A stretch of DNA of 64,000 nt, taken from the NCBI RefSeq assembly GCF_000471905.2, contig NW_006498150.1, positions 635,237 to 699,236 on the forward strand. The letters are read 5' to 3'. Positions within the stretch are counted from its first letter, which is position 1. Every line of letters begins with the position of its first letter. The notes below the pieces were generated by a model, which was not told the DNA's origin, made no database searches, and saw only the letters and a list, made by a program, of their open reading frames with translations. A program made the translations under genes and the position numbers. The DNA is from Amborella trichopoda (Eukaryota; Streptophyta; Magnoliopsida; Amborellales; Amborellaceae). Below are positions 12,621-25,300 of the stretch, piece after piece.

Positions 12621-13234
12621 CTTTTGGAGATGAGAGAGGAGGAGGAGGCTAGTCTGGGAGACCTCCTTGGGCAGTCCGTGGGGAGAGGAGAAGGGCGACT
12701 CTCAACTAGATTCCCAACAAAGTTTAAGGATGAGAAGAGGTTGCAAAGCTCTCTCTGACCTCTGAATCTCACTTGCATCCTGCTTAGCGCGTCCGTTGTA
12801 ATGAATCTGTGAGCCGATCCTTCAAGTCCATCATATTCGAATCCCATCAATCTGTACATCTCTCGCATTTTATCTTCTATCCTGTTAGTCCCATCCCTGT
12901 CGACCTCCTTTGTGTCGTCGCCAGCTTGGGAGGGAGAGATGGGTTCCGAAACAATCTCCGGGGGCACGGCCATGGGTTGAGCCAAGGTTGGGGTCTTGTG
13001 AGGCTCTGTTTCAAAATCTGCCAACTGGGGGGTGGGACTGGAGAGGTATAGGTCAGGGGGAAGGAAAGGGAGGGGTGAGGCAGCATCAGGAGGGTGTCCG
13101 GTACAAGGGGGAAGATGCCGGGGGCAGAAAGTTAGGTTGTTGGGGGTGAGGGTCAGAGGTTGGGGTTGGGTCATAGGGTAACTAGGTAAGGAAGGTTTCA
13201 AAGGGGAGGAACGGAGCTTGAGGGGGGTAGGCAA
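12617..13234 (-). CDS. L1 upstream open frame (ORF1-like), proline-rich, 205 aa
   Basis: An uninterrupted frame with a proline- and serine-rich N-terminal half, then an acidic/basic segment with DRDGTNRIEDKMREMYRLMG. I see no zinc knuckle or DUF4283-like domain of classical plant L1 ORF1, so its function is unrecognised. Its stop TGA overlaps the start ATG of the endonuclease frame as ATGA (12620-12617), an arrangement known from some LINEs to allow termination-reinitiation. It may be the intact remainder of a longer ORF1. Confidence 0.5.
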   Translation of the reverse strand: MPTPLKLRSSPLKPSLPSYPMTQPQPLTLTPNNLTFCPRHLPPCTGHPPDAASPLPFLPPDLYLSSPTPQLADFETEPHKTPTLAQPMAVPPEIVSEPISPSQAGDDTKEVDRDGTNRIEDKMREMYRLMGFEYDGLEGSAHRFITTDALSRMQVRFRGQRELCNLFSSLNFVGNLVESRPSPLPTDCPRRSPRLASSSSLISKR

Positions 13235-13309
13235 AAGAGAGGGAGGGGAGGAAAGTGAGAAAGTGGTGTGTCTTAATCGAGGAGTAGGTGGCCCCCCTCT
13301 TTTTTGGAT

Positions 13310-14474
13310 ATATGTTGGGTTTTGATAGACAACTTTTAGTCGTGCTTTTTGTTTTGGATAAAATCATAGATGGACTTTATGATTGTTTTTGTGGATATGA
13401 CAAGACTTGGTAAAATTAAAGGTGAATGCCGTAAAATGATTTTCAAAGACTAAGTAAAAATTGAACTAGACCTTTTGTGTTGAAAAACCTAGGTTTATGA
13501 ATATGGTTTTGAGAAAACCCCATAGTCTTGCAAGGTACACCCAGTCTTTGTGAAAATCATACTAAATCTTCGCTCTATTTTCTAACTATTGCTTACAAAA
13601 ATTTACCAAGTCAAAAGTTTTGATAAAAAGGAAAAACATTTGAGTCTTGAAATTATTTTATAAACATGGGAAAAAGTGTCATTTATCTTTGCACCTATTT
13701 TAAATACCCATATGTCTTGACTCAGGTTTTTATAGTACCGATTACGTGACTTGACAGTCAGTTCATTAGAATCCTCGATTACCTAAGACCATGAACCATA
13801 GGGAATGCCTTAGGATGCCAAGAGACTAGTGTGGTTTGTGATAAGATCACTTGGTTTGTAAGGATTTACAACCAAGAGACTAGTGTGGTTGTAACCTTTG
13901 TGGTTCGATAAAAAAAAAGGATTGCATATTGAGAGACTTCAGGCATTGAGTTATTTTGGCATGAGACTTGCTGAACTTCCTCATAGCATAAGCATGAGCA
14001 TGATGAGACATTACGTGTTACATGTATTTTTTATTTGAGCGGGAGTTACTACAGTCCCACGGCTGTTTTAGTTGCTCAGATATATAAGTATTCTTTTGTA
14101 AATTGCCGAAGGGATCTAGATAACTTAGCATTCTAGTGGGAGTATCTGCTTATGATTGGTGGACCAGCTAGAACAACATATTGTCATGTTGTCCACCTTG
14201 AAACCCGGATATGTGGCACTGGTTGTCTGGCTAAAAATTTGAGCAGCATAATTGAAGAACTTCCTTGAGCTGCTGATATAGGACCCCTTGCGATGAGAGT
14301 GTTCGTGCATATCTTCTGTCACAAGGAGTCCATGATTCGTGATGCAAAAACTGAGGACGTAAAGATGGACTACGGCCACGTTCAGGACAAGATCCGAGCA
14401 GCAGAGAGAGCCTTCATGACTCCCATAGAGGCTACATCCATCAATCTTTAGTGAAAAGATTGATGGCGAAGGAG
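13310..14474. other. Unclassified non-coding stretch
   Basis: AT-rich in its first half. A short direct repeat (AAGAGACTAGTGTGGTT) occurs near 13819 and 13876. From about 14120 the plus strand could be a decayed open frame, but I recognise no domain. It may be internal sequence of the LTR element that follows. Confidence 0.3.
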
Positions 14475-15269
14475 TTTGAAGTTGGCAATACTGATGCCAA
14501 GACTCAAACTAAGCTTTACGAGCTAGGCCGAATTGAGTTTTGAAATCCTACGAGACCTGAGCATAAAGCACAACTGAGAATGGTTTGCAGGTTAGCCCTT
14601 GATGAGGTCGGAGAGATGCCCAACGTAGTTAGCCAAGGGGCTATGTGAACTTTGTGTGCAATTTGAAAGGCACGAAGGGACAAGAGCCAAATCCTCATCA
14701 TGACCATCGCACATATACATATGAATATATGATAGCCGTATTGGGAAGCAGATACCATTGAAGGTGTGACATGTACATGTGCAAAAGATAGCCCCCATAC
14801 AGCAATTGCGATAAGTGTGTACAGGTCTGTGTGACCTAGGCTTCTGCCTGAGGGAACTTGCAGTCCATAAACTAGGATTGTATTCTCATCACCTATTGGC
14901 TGACTTTGGTTGTCCAATCATAAATCCTTGTGATGGACTATGGGTTATGGGAACTACTGATCAGTTTGAGAAAGTGAGTGTGGGACATAGTCACCAGTAG
15001 AGATGGAGTGCCTCAGTAATTTCGCATTTTCCTCAACGAAGTTAGATCTGTTCCCATCAAATTAATTTTAAAATAATTAATTTTGTTTTAAATAATTTTT
15101 AGAATGTTAAAATAATTTTTAGAAGTCTATGGACATTTTATTTTATCAAAATTGATTTTTGAATTAGCTAAAACTAAATTTTCAGGTATTTAAATATCCA
15201 AAGAGAAAAATAAAATATTTATAGTTTTCTACAAATCAATTTATTAGTTTTAAAATTTAATTTAGAATG
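14475..15269 (+). mobile_element. LTR family X, copy 2, truncated at both ends
   Basis: Collinear with the other family X copies from GAAGTTGGCAATACTGATGC onward, but it lacks the first ~80 bases (the TGTTGGGG end). It runs into the assembly gap after the AT-rich segment shared by the family. Its 3' end is not visible. Confidence 0.75.
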
Positions 15270-15879
15270 NNNNNNNNNNNNNNNNNNNNNNNNNNNNNNN
15301 NNNNNNNNNNNNNNNNNNNNNNNNNNNNNNNNNNNNNNNNNNNNNNNNNNNNNNNNNNNNNNNNNNNNNNNNNNNNNNNNNNNNNNNNNNNNNNNNNNNN
15401 NNNNNNNNNNNNNNNNNNNNNNNNNNNNNNNNNNNNNNNNNNNNNNNNNNNNNNNNNNNNNNNNNNNNNNNNNNNNNNNNNNNNNNNNNNNNNNNNNNNN
15501 NNNNNNNNNNNNNNNNNNNNNNNNNNNNNNNNNNNNNNNNNNNNNNNNNNNNNNNNNNNNNNNNNNNNNNNNNNNNNNNNNNNNNNNNNNNNNNNNNNNN
15601 NNNNNNNNNNNNNNNNNNNNNNNNNNNNNNNNNNNNNNNNNNNNNNNNNNNNNNNNNNNNNNNNNNNNNNNNNNNNNNNNNNNNNNNNNNNNNNNNNNNN
15701 NNNNNNNNNNNNNNNNNNNNNNNNNNNNNNNNNNNNNNNNNNNNNNNNNNNNNNNNNNNNNNNNNNNNNNNNNNNNNNNNNNNNNNNNNNNNNNNNNNNN
15801 NNNNNNNNNNNNNNNNNNNNNNNNNNNNNNNNNNNNNNNNNNNNNNNNNNNNNNNNNNNNNNNNNNNNNNNNNNNNNNN
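15270..15879. other. Assembly gap, 610 N
   Basis: Runs of N within an LTR copy. It may hide the rest of that LTR and possibly a small exon of the TTC38-like gene. Open frames computed through it are artefacts. Confidence 1.
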
Positions 15880-16276
15880 AATAAAAATTTCGGTTATCAA
15901 AATTTTATTTTATTTTTTTAAAGGCTTAATTTTTGTTTAGTGAATAAGGTAGTGCGTGAGTTGTTTTGCGGATATGGTTGATTTTAATATTAAGCAAAGG
16001 GATTTAGACCTCCTGAGTAAAAACGCTTGATAGGAAACATTGAAAAGTGTAATTATACATTTGAGTTGTGTGTTATGGGAAAGTGCCTGCGGAAAATGTG
16101 CATATTCCTCCCAGGGAAGGTTAAACATGTTTTGAAGAGTACATATGCAGATCCATTTTTTCTATTCATGCTTTGTATTACATGACATGAATAGGAAAAA
16201 GCAAGTCTATTCAACTGTCATAATCCATAATGTCAATATAACAATATAACATGATATATTATAAAATACATCCTAC

Positions 16277-16381
16277 CTGATTCAAGAGACAATTGGCCAA
16301 GTTTCTAAGACGATTCCCCGTATAACCAATCCAACCTCTCACATCCACCCGCAACCATAGGCCTAGAGCATTTAAATAAAC
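16277..16381 (-). CDS. TTC38-like exon 8, last one visible
   Basis: 35 codons, phase 0: VYLNALGLWLRVDVRGWIGY, then TGNRLRNLANCLLNQ. The donor GTAGGA at 16276 looks functional, so the protein continues. The family's next block (NWYLEWH-like) was not found in 1-16276 by eye. The N gap at 15270-15879 is the only unread stretch in between. Confidence 0.85.
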
Positions 16382-19300
16382 CTGAAAATATAGTTTGTCA
16401 CATATGCTGCAAGTTGAAGTTATTTGACAGACAAATCCAGTTACACACCTCTGCACAGTCAGCATCATCTCTTTGCAGTTCTGCCCAGATATGACGGTCA
16501 TAAATATCTAAAATTCTATTTAATGGAGAATGACCATCCATGTAACAAAGAGCAACATGCCACCAATTATGCGTATACCTAGAAACAACATAAACGTAAG
16601 CACATAAGGAAGCCAGATGGGAAACATTTAAATAGTAAATGGCACTTGCAAGATAGATTCCAACAGAATGTTCCTTACATAAATGACGAGCAATCAATCC
16701 ATGAGGGAGAACATTCTTCCATAAACTTAACTGCCTCCCTAAAATGACATTCGTACTGGAAAACATGGCATAACTGCATAAAGATATCCGAAAGGTGACC
16801 ACAAAAATCATAATAATACGGAAACATTAAGGACACGAAAAGTATTACAATTATATACAGATTAGTAGGAAACCATTTGATAATTATATTAGACTGCTAA
16901 CCCATGATATCATATAGAAACCAAAGGAAAATCCAGTTTTTTTGGTAATTAAACAATAAAATAAGAGGATTTCTTTTGTAGCTAACAGGAGATTGTATCC
17001 GCAAGATGGTATGCCACCAAAGTGTCAGAGGCAGTCATTGATCTGTCGGGCTCTACAAAACCATAAAGGATGTTCAATCTCAGCTTACTACAGGAAAAGA
17101 GTCATAAGAGTGGTCTGATCGGACAGACATCTTAACTGATGGTACTAAAATGAGCACCAAACAACCCATTGCTGATTTTCACATGGTTAGTGAAGATCTT
17201 GATAGAGAAGCATTAGAACACTTAAGATAGCAATAAAGGAATATATAATAACGCATGGAGAGCAAGGCCCAACAGGAGGTAATTTTTGGAAGGTCTTGAG
17301 GTGTTGTATTCAATTTTATGTGTTGTATTTGGGGCTGCCTCAAGTTACAACTCCTCTTTCCCCAAATGCCCCAACTTTTCAAGGTATTAGCGCCTTTTGC
17401 AAATGCTATAGATAAAAATTTTAGTTTCTGCCTCAGGTTCTCCTCCTAAAGAGATTATTGTTATTTAAAGGCCTTACGAGAGCATGTAATTAATTGTATG
17501 ATAGTGGAACAAAGAATTCCAGTGGGAGTATAGTCCAGCGGGACCGAAGTTGGCAAAACTAATGCCAAAACTCAAACTAGGCTTGACGAGCTAGGCCGAG
17601 TTGAGTTCTAAAACATGTGCCCATATAGCACAACCGAGAAGGGTTAGCAGGGTTACCCCTTGATGAGGTCAAAGAGATGCCCAGAGTAGTTGGCCAAGGG
17701 ACTTCGTGACCCCTGTGCGTGAATGGTAGGCTTAAAGGGACAAGAGCCAAATCTCATCATAATCATCACACGATATGTACATATTAAAAAGCAAACAACA
17801 TTGAGGGTGTTGCATTTACATGCACGAGGATAGCCCCTATGCACCAATTGGGATGTGTGTGCACAGGTCTGTGTGACCTAGGCTTGTCCCTAGGGGGAAA
17901 CCAGTAGTCCATAGACTAGGATTCTATTCTCATCACCTATTAGTTGGCTTTGGTAGTCCAATCATGAATCCTTGTGATGGACTGTAGGTCATGGGAACTA
18001 CTGGGTCAGTTTGAGAAAGTGAGCATGGGACATGATCACCAGTAGAGATGAAGTGCCAATTTCTTTCACATATTCCTCAACAAAGTTGGATCTGATTCCC
18101 ATCAAATTAGTTTAGAAATAATTAATTTCGTTATAAATGATTTTTAGAATATAAAATAAAATGTTTAGAAGTTTCAAGTATTTTATTCCATCAAAATTGA
18201 TTTTAAAATAAGCTAAAAAGGAATTTTCTGATATTTAAATATTCATATAAGAAAACAAATTACTTATCCTTTTTCAAAAATCATTTTTATATTTCTAAAA
18301 TGATTAAATATCATAGGGGCCTAGTATACACTATGGGCATATAATGGGCCCACCATATTTGATGAGGGCGTGAGGCCAACTATGCCCATAGAGGCACAAC
18401 CCCACTTCTCTCCCTCTCCCTCATAACCGACATAAGAAGTAAAGGAAAGTTTTCGTAAATAAAGGATAATTGATTTTGAAAGAAGCATGTGTAGAGGTTG
18501 ACGTTAAGCAAGCTAAGGGATCAGGTTAAGGAAGCCAAAGGATAAGATTCTAACACCTTCCATTAGATCATGATAGCTGATCTATGGATTGTATTGCTAA
18601 GTCTCTCACCCTACAGGTCACCTATGATCAATGGTTTAGATGGGATCTCCATAAGGATGACTAAACCCTAACCCTAGCCTCACTTCTATAAAATCTCTCA
18701 ATGGGGATCATCCCTAAACACACCTAGAACTCTCTCTGTCTCACACACCAAAGGTGGCATGCTACCCTCTCTAGATCTCTATCTATCTCTCACCCCTCTA
18801 AGAAAAGAGAGGGGGCACGCCCCATTGAAGTAAGCATAGAGAGGCACACCCCACATAGAGAAACAAGAGAGAAGCCCCTTTGTTTGTTCCACATGTTCTC
18901 ATATACATAGAAGGGTTTCAAGCCAAAGCTTCCCAACTTTGTGATATCTAAGAAAGACTTAAATCGCATACGCCATCGGTAGAGGACACCCGGTGTGGAG
19001 TGTGCAAAGTCCATTCGCGGTAATCTTTTGGCGTTTTATTTAATCTATTGCTTTCTTATGTTTTTTGTTCCCAAATTCAAGTTGATGAATTTTTTATTAT
19101 ATAATGAAGAGTTTTTAAAAGTGGCAACAACTGAGAATCCAAATTTGAGTTTTTATTTATTCATTTGAGTTCTTATTGTAATCATTGGTTCTCGCCGGAA
19201 CTGAAAAAGAAAAATGTTAAACTATATAGACTATGCTAGTTCACATAGTCCACTCTCAATTATTGACTTAGGAGCTACACATCACATGGAAAGTTACTGA

Positions 19301-22300
19301 CCATCCTTAACTCACCTCTTGAGAATGTTGGCAAGTGTTCAATAAAGCTCCTGATTGTTACGCGTTCTTCAATTAATTCTGCTGGCCATGTCTCTTTAAA
19401 CCCCTACACTTGACCTTTTTGATGTATTACATGTGACTGGTATTGGCCTAAATATTTATTCATTCCTAAAATAACCAAGTCACTTAATTGTTTTTTTTTA
19501 ATATGTGAACTCACCAGGTCACTTAATTCTTCAGCCATCTTTTTGCCTATCCTTTGTGTTTTCTTGGATCAGAGGATGAGAAAGATGATTGGCAAGAGGG
19601 AAGACAGAGCTGCCACAGTTAGCTTTAGCATAGCCTACTATTACCGTTGATTTGTGGCATCACTGATTGGGGCATCCTTCTATTGGAGATGACTTGCACG
19701 CCATCTAGATGGAACCACAGAGGCCACAGTTTACTTCAGTGTACAATAAAATCACGACTGATCGTGGCATCACTGGTTGGGGCATCCATCTATAGGAAGG
19801 CTCCAATACATTATCTCAATAAGTTTAATCCCTACAATAAATTTGCGAGAGACATAATTATGCTTTATGTCCAATTTGTCCCTTGGAGAGTAAACATACT
19901 TGCCGTTTGTTTTGAATAATGATAGAAATATGAGTACCTTTGACTTAATCCATTGTCATACATGGGGACCTAGTACTTTGCCATCTACTTCTTAGGAACC
20001 GCATGTTTCCATCTTCCAAAGCAAAGCAAGGACAGATTCCACGCCACTGTTAAAGGTCTTTGATCCAAGAGGGAGGCCGGTTCGAACGAGGATATAGGTT
20101 TATCCTCTTGCATAGCATATCAAAGTCCGAGGTTCAATTGGACTAACAGCAGCCCGAAACGAGTCGCTAGAAGCGAGCTGGAACAACAATCAATTCATTT
20201 CAAACTATAGTTGAACAATAACTCTCTATCCCAGATAACGACATTTAGTCTCATCAATTCATATGGAAGCAAAGAAGACGATTAATGCTTTTCTCTATTC
20301 ACGGTTCAATATTCTGGCGCCCTAGGCGTAGAGAAACCATACCAATCCATCCTGAACTTGGCGGTTAAACTCTATTACGGAGACAATACTGTAGGGGACA
20401 GAAAAATAGCTTGATGCCAGGATGATAAAAAGTTTAACCGCCGTATCCCTATCCTTCCCAGAAGCCGTACAACCTACCCTCCCTTTATTGTTGGTGAGAG
20501 CCTATTAGACCGATAGCCCTCCTCTTAGCATTGCTTTTACTTTATGTTAATGATTACTCAAGACACACATGGTTGTATTTCACGAAAAAATAAAATGAAT
20601 CTCCATTTTTGGACATTTGATTCCATAACTGAGACACATTTTGAGAAAGAAATTAGAGTGGTCCCATAATTAAGTGACTTTATGCCACCATGATGCAATT
20701 TTTCTTCAAGACAATAGAATAATTCATCCATAGTTGTTGAAAACGCCTGGGAACCCGAATAGTTTTAGGAACTAGAATTCCATAATTGCCGCCGGCTAGA
20801 AGATTCATGTCTTAGGAATCGTTGTCCGTACAATAGGAATCGCAGGGAAAGAGATTCCAAGGTTTTGAGAATCGTGTTTCAACTGAAATAGATCCAACTT
20901 TCATCCATATATGGAATCGAGATTTCATCCTCCTTGGAATTGAGATTCCTATTCCCCTGGAATCGACACTCCAGGAGTCAAGATTCATTAATATACAGAA
21001 TCAAGTTTTCGACATCTATGGAATCAAGTTTCTAACATATGTGGAACATAGATATGTTGCTGATTGGCATCGTGATTCTAACATATTTGGAATCTAGTTA
21101 AGGTTAACATTCTATAAAAAAAATATTTGGAATCAAGTTTCTGAACTATATGGATCACCAATTTGAGATTGAGATTTATAATAATATGGACTATGGAATG
21201 CATTTGACAGCAATCAAGATTTCATTTTTATGGAGAAGAAAACCCCAAGCACATCTTGAGCCTTATCAACTTTAGAACCTATATTGGATATCTCTTATTA
21301 AAAAGTTTTCCAAATTTTAAAGTTATTCTATTGACTATTGAACTTACGGTTATTATATACAAAAGATAAGTATTTTTAAGTGTGATTTTGACTTCATTAT
21401 TATAAAGACAAAATAGGATTGTCTACGCCATGATTTTACTTTTAATTGTATGTGTTGTATTTACCAGTTATATTTTAAATTTAAAGTAAAATCGGTCTAG
21501 GGTGGCACAAGTAAAATAATGAAAACCTACAACCACTAAAACACAATTTCCTTTTGGAAGTGCACAACCATCATAGGCATTCGACATTATGTACTTTGAA
21601 TTGGTTTCTTTTTTGGGAAAATATCCTATTATCCCCTATTTTTAACTTCTATATCTCATCAGACCCAAGAATTGAAAATATTACTTATAAGCAAAAAGAC
21701 TCCATCTTTTCTATCTTCCAACCCCCTAAACCCTTTTGACCATGTATTATTGACCTCAACAACTTATAAAATGACTCTTCTCTCTGTTTCTCTAAAACTC
21801 CATCTGTCTCTCACATCATCGTCTCTCTCTCTCAAAACTCCATCTCTCTAAAACCCAAACTCTATCTCTTTCTCTCTCACATTATTCTCTCTCTCTCAAA
21901 ACTCCATCTCTCTCCTAAAACTCAAACTCCATCTCCCTCTAAACCTCCATCTCTCTCCAAAACCCAAACTCCCTCTATCTCTCTTTAAAACTCCATCTCT
22001 CTCTCACACATAAGGTGTGCTCGTGTTCGAGTTCAAGCTAAACCCCTTTGTTGGTAAACTCACCGAGAAGCGAAGAGAGAGAGATGGAGTTAGAGAGAGA
22101 GAGAAAGATAGAGTTTGAATAGGATGTCATTTTAGTGTTTGTTTGAGTAAAACATTTATGGTCAAAGGGGTCCAGGGGGTTGTAAGATAGAAAAGATGGA
22201 GACCTTTTGCTTACAAGTAATATTTTCAATTCTTGGGTCTCATGAGATATGGAAGTTAAAAATAGGGGATAAGGAGATATTTTCCCCTTTTTTTTTTTGA

Positions 22301-25300
22301 TATTTTGAATTTATTTATTTTTGAACCAAGATTTAGTCGTCGCTGGAATCCAGATTCAATATATTTGGGAACGTCTACCCACAATTAATGGGTTCAAGTC
22401 TAAAGATGTGTTGGATTGAGACTCCAAAATTAAGGTATCGAGTTTCCTTGGTTTCGATAAATGGTTTCTAAAGATGTGTTGAATCAAGATTCCGAAATTA
22501 AGGAATTGAGTTTCTTTGGCTCCGAAAGATAGTTTCTAAAGATGGGTTGAATCGAGATTTCGAAAAACGGTTTCCGTGAAGATTCCTTAATAGAAACACG
22601 AAATCAAGTTTCTGAACCAAAATCGCGAGGTTGGTGGAGAGATTCAGGTAACTATGAATTCATCAAACCTCGTGTCCACTCCTCAAAACAACATGGAGTT
22701 GCCAATAGTTACTCATGCCTTACTATTTCAAATGACACGCAAAAGTAATTCTGAGAAAGATGTCATTATTGCAGCTTACATAACAAATAGGCTTCTGACA
22801 CCACTTATTGATTGCAAGACCACTCATGAGGTTCTTTAAGGCGACTCTGAAGTATGACCGCCTGCATGCTTTAGGTTGTGCGTGGTTTCATCACAAACCA
22901 AACATCAAGAAGTACAAATTTGATACCCTAGGGTAGAGTGAAGAATTTGTAATGGGTATGCTATGACTCAAAAGGACACAAATTCGTTGATCCTTCGACC
23001 AGGCATACCTTTCTCAGCCGTGATATGTTGTTCCATGAGAAGCAACGCTACTTTGTAAAGGAAGATAATGTATTTGTGATTGAGGGGAAGATTGGCAGGA
23101 GACCTAGTGATTCATCTTCCTCACTTGAGATTTCTCTTCCTCTTCACATTTCAAATCATTGAACAATCTAAAAACCACAAAGAGATTTACATATGGAAAC
23201 CAATGATAGTGGAAATATGGTTGTCACACCACCACCTCTCTTGGTTCCTCACAATTAGCCTCCCTATCCACCAAGTATATTCTCATTTTCTTCACCAATT
23301 TCACTACACAAAATTAAATGCGACATGCACTTAATACATTGTTCTATTTCATATGTTCAATTGCTCATTCTCAATTCAGATGCTAGTCATGATCCCTAAT
23401 GGACATAGCCCATGTGAGATAAAAGAGCTACAACATAACCATACTTGGGATACGCTTCCTCTTCCTCTAGGAAAGAAGACAATTGTTGCGAGGGATGTAT
23501 AAGGTGAAGTTAATGGCCCCAATAAACACTAGAAAGCCTAATTGGTGGACAAAGGATTACTCAAAACCAATGTTACCATGCATAGATCATATAACAGAAG
23601 CATGTCTCCATGCACACATATCTTATCGAAAGCATGTTACCATACATAGATCGTATAACAGAAGCATATCTCCATGCACATATATCTTATCGAAAGCATG
23701 ATACCATTGCCATATCAAAATCATATTAGAAACATATTGTCATAAAAAGATCACATAATAGAGGCATATCATAAATAATTAGTGATATGTCACATACACA
23801 TTCTTATCAAAAGGTATATCACCCAATTGACAAGAGTCATGCTTCTTATGCACACAAATCATATCAGAAGCATGTCATATATAAGAAGTATTGTCTCAGA
23901 TACGTGGCAGGTACAGCAATTGGCATCTCACTTATGCACATGCACTATATCAAGATGGGACGAGAGTAGGGTCCAATCCAGCTAAATTTTCTGGATTTCC
24001 AAAGTGAGCACAATGCGCATATTTGGATATAACTTGTTCCCAGCATTAAATTATGGGACTTGTTCCCAGATAAAATAGACTCAAAATTATACAACTTTTG
24101 TTCGAGAAGAAACACAAATTTATCGACCTAAATGGGTCGATTCACTTGATCCTCAGGAAGTGAATTTTCTGCCCTGCAGCAGTAACCACGGCTGCCCACC
24201 CTCTAGTAAAAAGGCCCCAACATTCGGAATATGTGGAATTTACTCATGAGGCATAACTTTGTGAAAACTAGACTCAGAAATGCACAACTTTCATTTAGCA
24301 AGTAACACCAGAAAATGGACCGAGGTTGGTCAAACTATATGATTCTTTAGGGGGTAACTTCTGTTCTATGCAGGAGAAACTACAGCAGACATTCTACTAG
24401 AAAAATGACCGTAACTCTCAGACTATAGAGAGCATTATCATATCCCAAAACCAAAATTAATATAGACTCATTTATCTAACATTTCAAAGTAGTTTCATCT
24501 CATTCTAGTAAATTTTGGTCGGTCAAAAGCTTCTCACATAAACATGTCAAATCCCTGGATTTTCAAGTCACAGATCTGGCATGCTGCAACAAATAGTTAA
24601 TAGCATTCAAATTACATGAGATATTAACAAGGGGTCTTCTCCATGTGGAACACATTCAACATCCTACTGACCCACCAAGATTCATGGTGTAATGTATGGT
24701 TTAAGGTACCCTAACAATCACTCAAACAGGGACCACAATTCTGGAAATATGAATATCCTTTAACAGAATTTTAGTAAGCATACACCCACACACACATACT
24801 TGAATTTCATGCAACGAAATATGTATTAACATAAGCATAAAACCATGGAAAACTAAATCTACTTATTTGCTCCAATCGAAATCCCCAAGATGAAATGTTC
24901 TACAAGCTCCACTTCGGTTGCCAAGCTTCAAATGGATTGGGTTCAAGCTTCAAAGGTTTAAGGCTTATGGGGTTAATGTGCTTTTTGGGGTTTAATGGCT
25001 AAGGGAGAAGAAGAAGAACAAGGGGGAAAGAGGGGCATGTGAGAGAGTGAAGGGGTGAGGAGAGTAAAACCTATTTATGAGTGAATGGGGGGTATAAATA
25101 AGCATGGGGGAGCATGGTGGCATGTGGGTAGGGGGTCATGAATGGGATCTATCATGCATGGGGAACACAATGATGGGGGTGGAAACATGCATGTGCTATA
25201 TGACACTCAAGTGAGTATGCATGGGGAGAGAGAAGGCATGCATGAAGAGAGAGAGCATATGAGAGGAGAGAGAGTGCATCTGTGCAATCATTGTGTGGGG

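Larger units (their letters stand above)
9197..13299 (-). mobile_element. L1-type LINE, internally deleted, with TSD
   Basis: Reading the minus strand: a 5' region, an open frame, an AP-endonuclease, part of the reverse transcriptase, a zf-RVT region, RNase H, and a poly-A tail (seen as an 11-T run at 9196-9206). TTTTTTGGAT occurs just outside both ends (9187-9196 and 13300-13309), a 10-bp TSD as expected from target-primed reverse transcription. At ~4.1 kb it is shorter than a typical plant L1, because much of the N-terminal reverse transcriptase is missing. Poly-T weakens the TSD slightly. Confidence 0.85.
17300..23570 (+). pseudogene. Copia element A, heavily degraded, carrying three insertions
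   Basis: Plus-strand remnants in the order expected of Ty1/copia. They are a gag tail (to 17458), protease motif IIDLGATHHM (about 19258-19290, Ser of D-S-G replaced by Leu), pre-integrase region with LGHPSIGRL (about 19640-19960), integrase start DLIHCHTWGPS, integrase core VNDYSRHTWLYF (about 20548), integrase end ITNRLLTPLIDCKTTHEVL (about 22780-22838), HKPNIKKYKFD, and the early reverse transcriptase around 23440-23570. Stops and frameshifts are frequent. It is interrupted by a solo LTR (17459-19258), a plastid DNA piece (around 20310) and a hAT element (20729-22656). Confidence 0.75.

Noticed and set aside
12809..13149. Plus-strand frames opposite the L1 upstream open frame
   Set aside because: They mirror the proline-rich minus-strand frame (Pro codons give Gly/Arg on the other strand) and have no independent support.
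4988..15269. Similar antisense frames in the LTR copies (for example PIGDENTILVYG in copies 1 and 2)
   Set aside because: The copies are homologous at DNA level, so shared frames are expected. The frames break in copies 3 and 4 and resemble no protein family.
15262..15900. Long open frames on both strands over 15262-15900
   Set aside because: They consist almost entirely of N; an assembly gap, not coding sequence.
20310..20431. Functional 5S rRNA gene
   Set aside because: The sequence is plastid-type, has deletions and decay, and lies within a dead retrotransposon in nuclear DNA.
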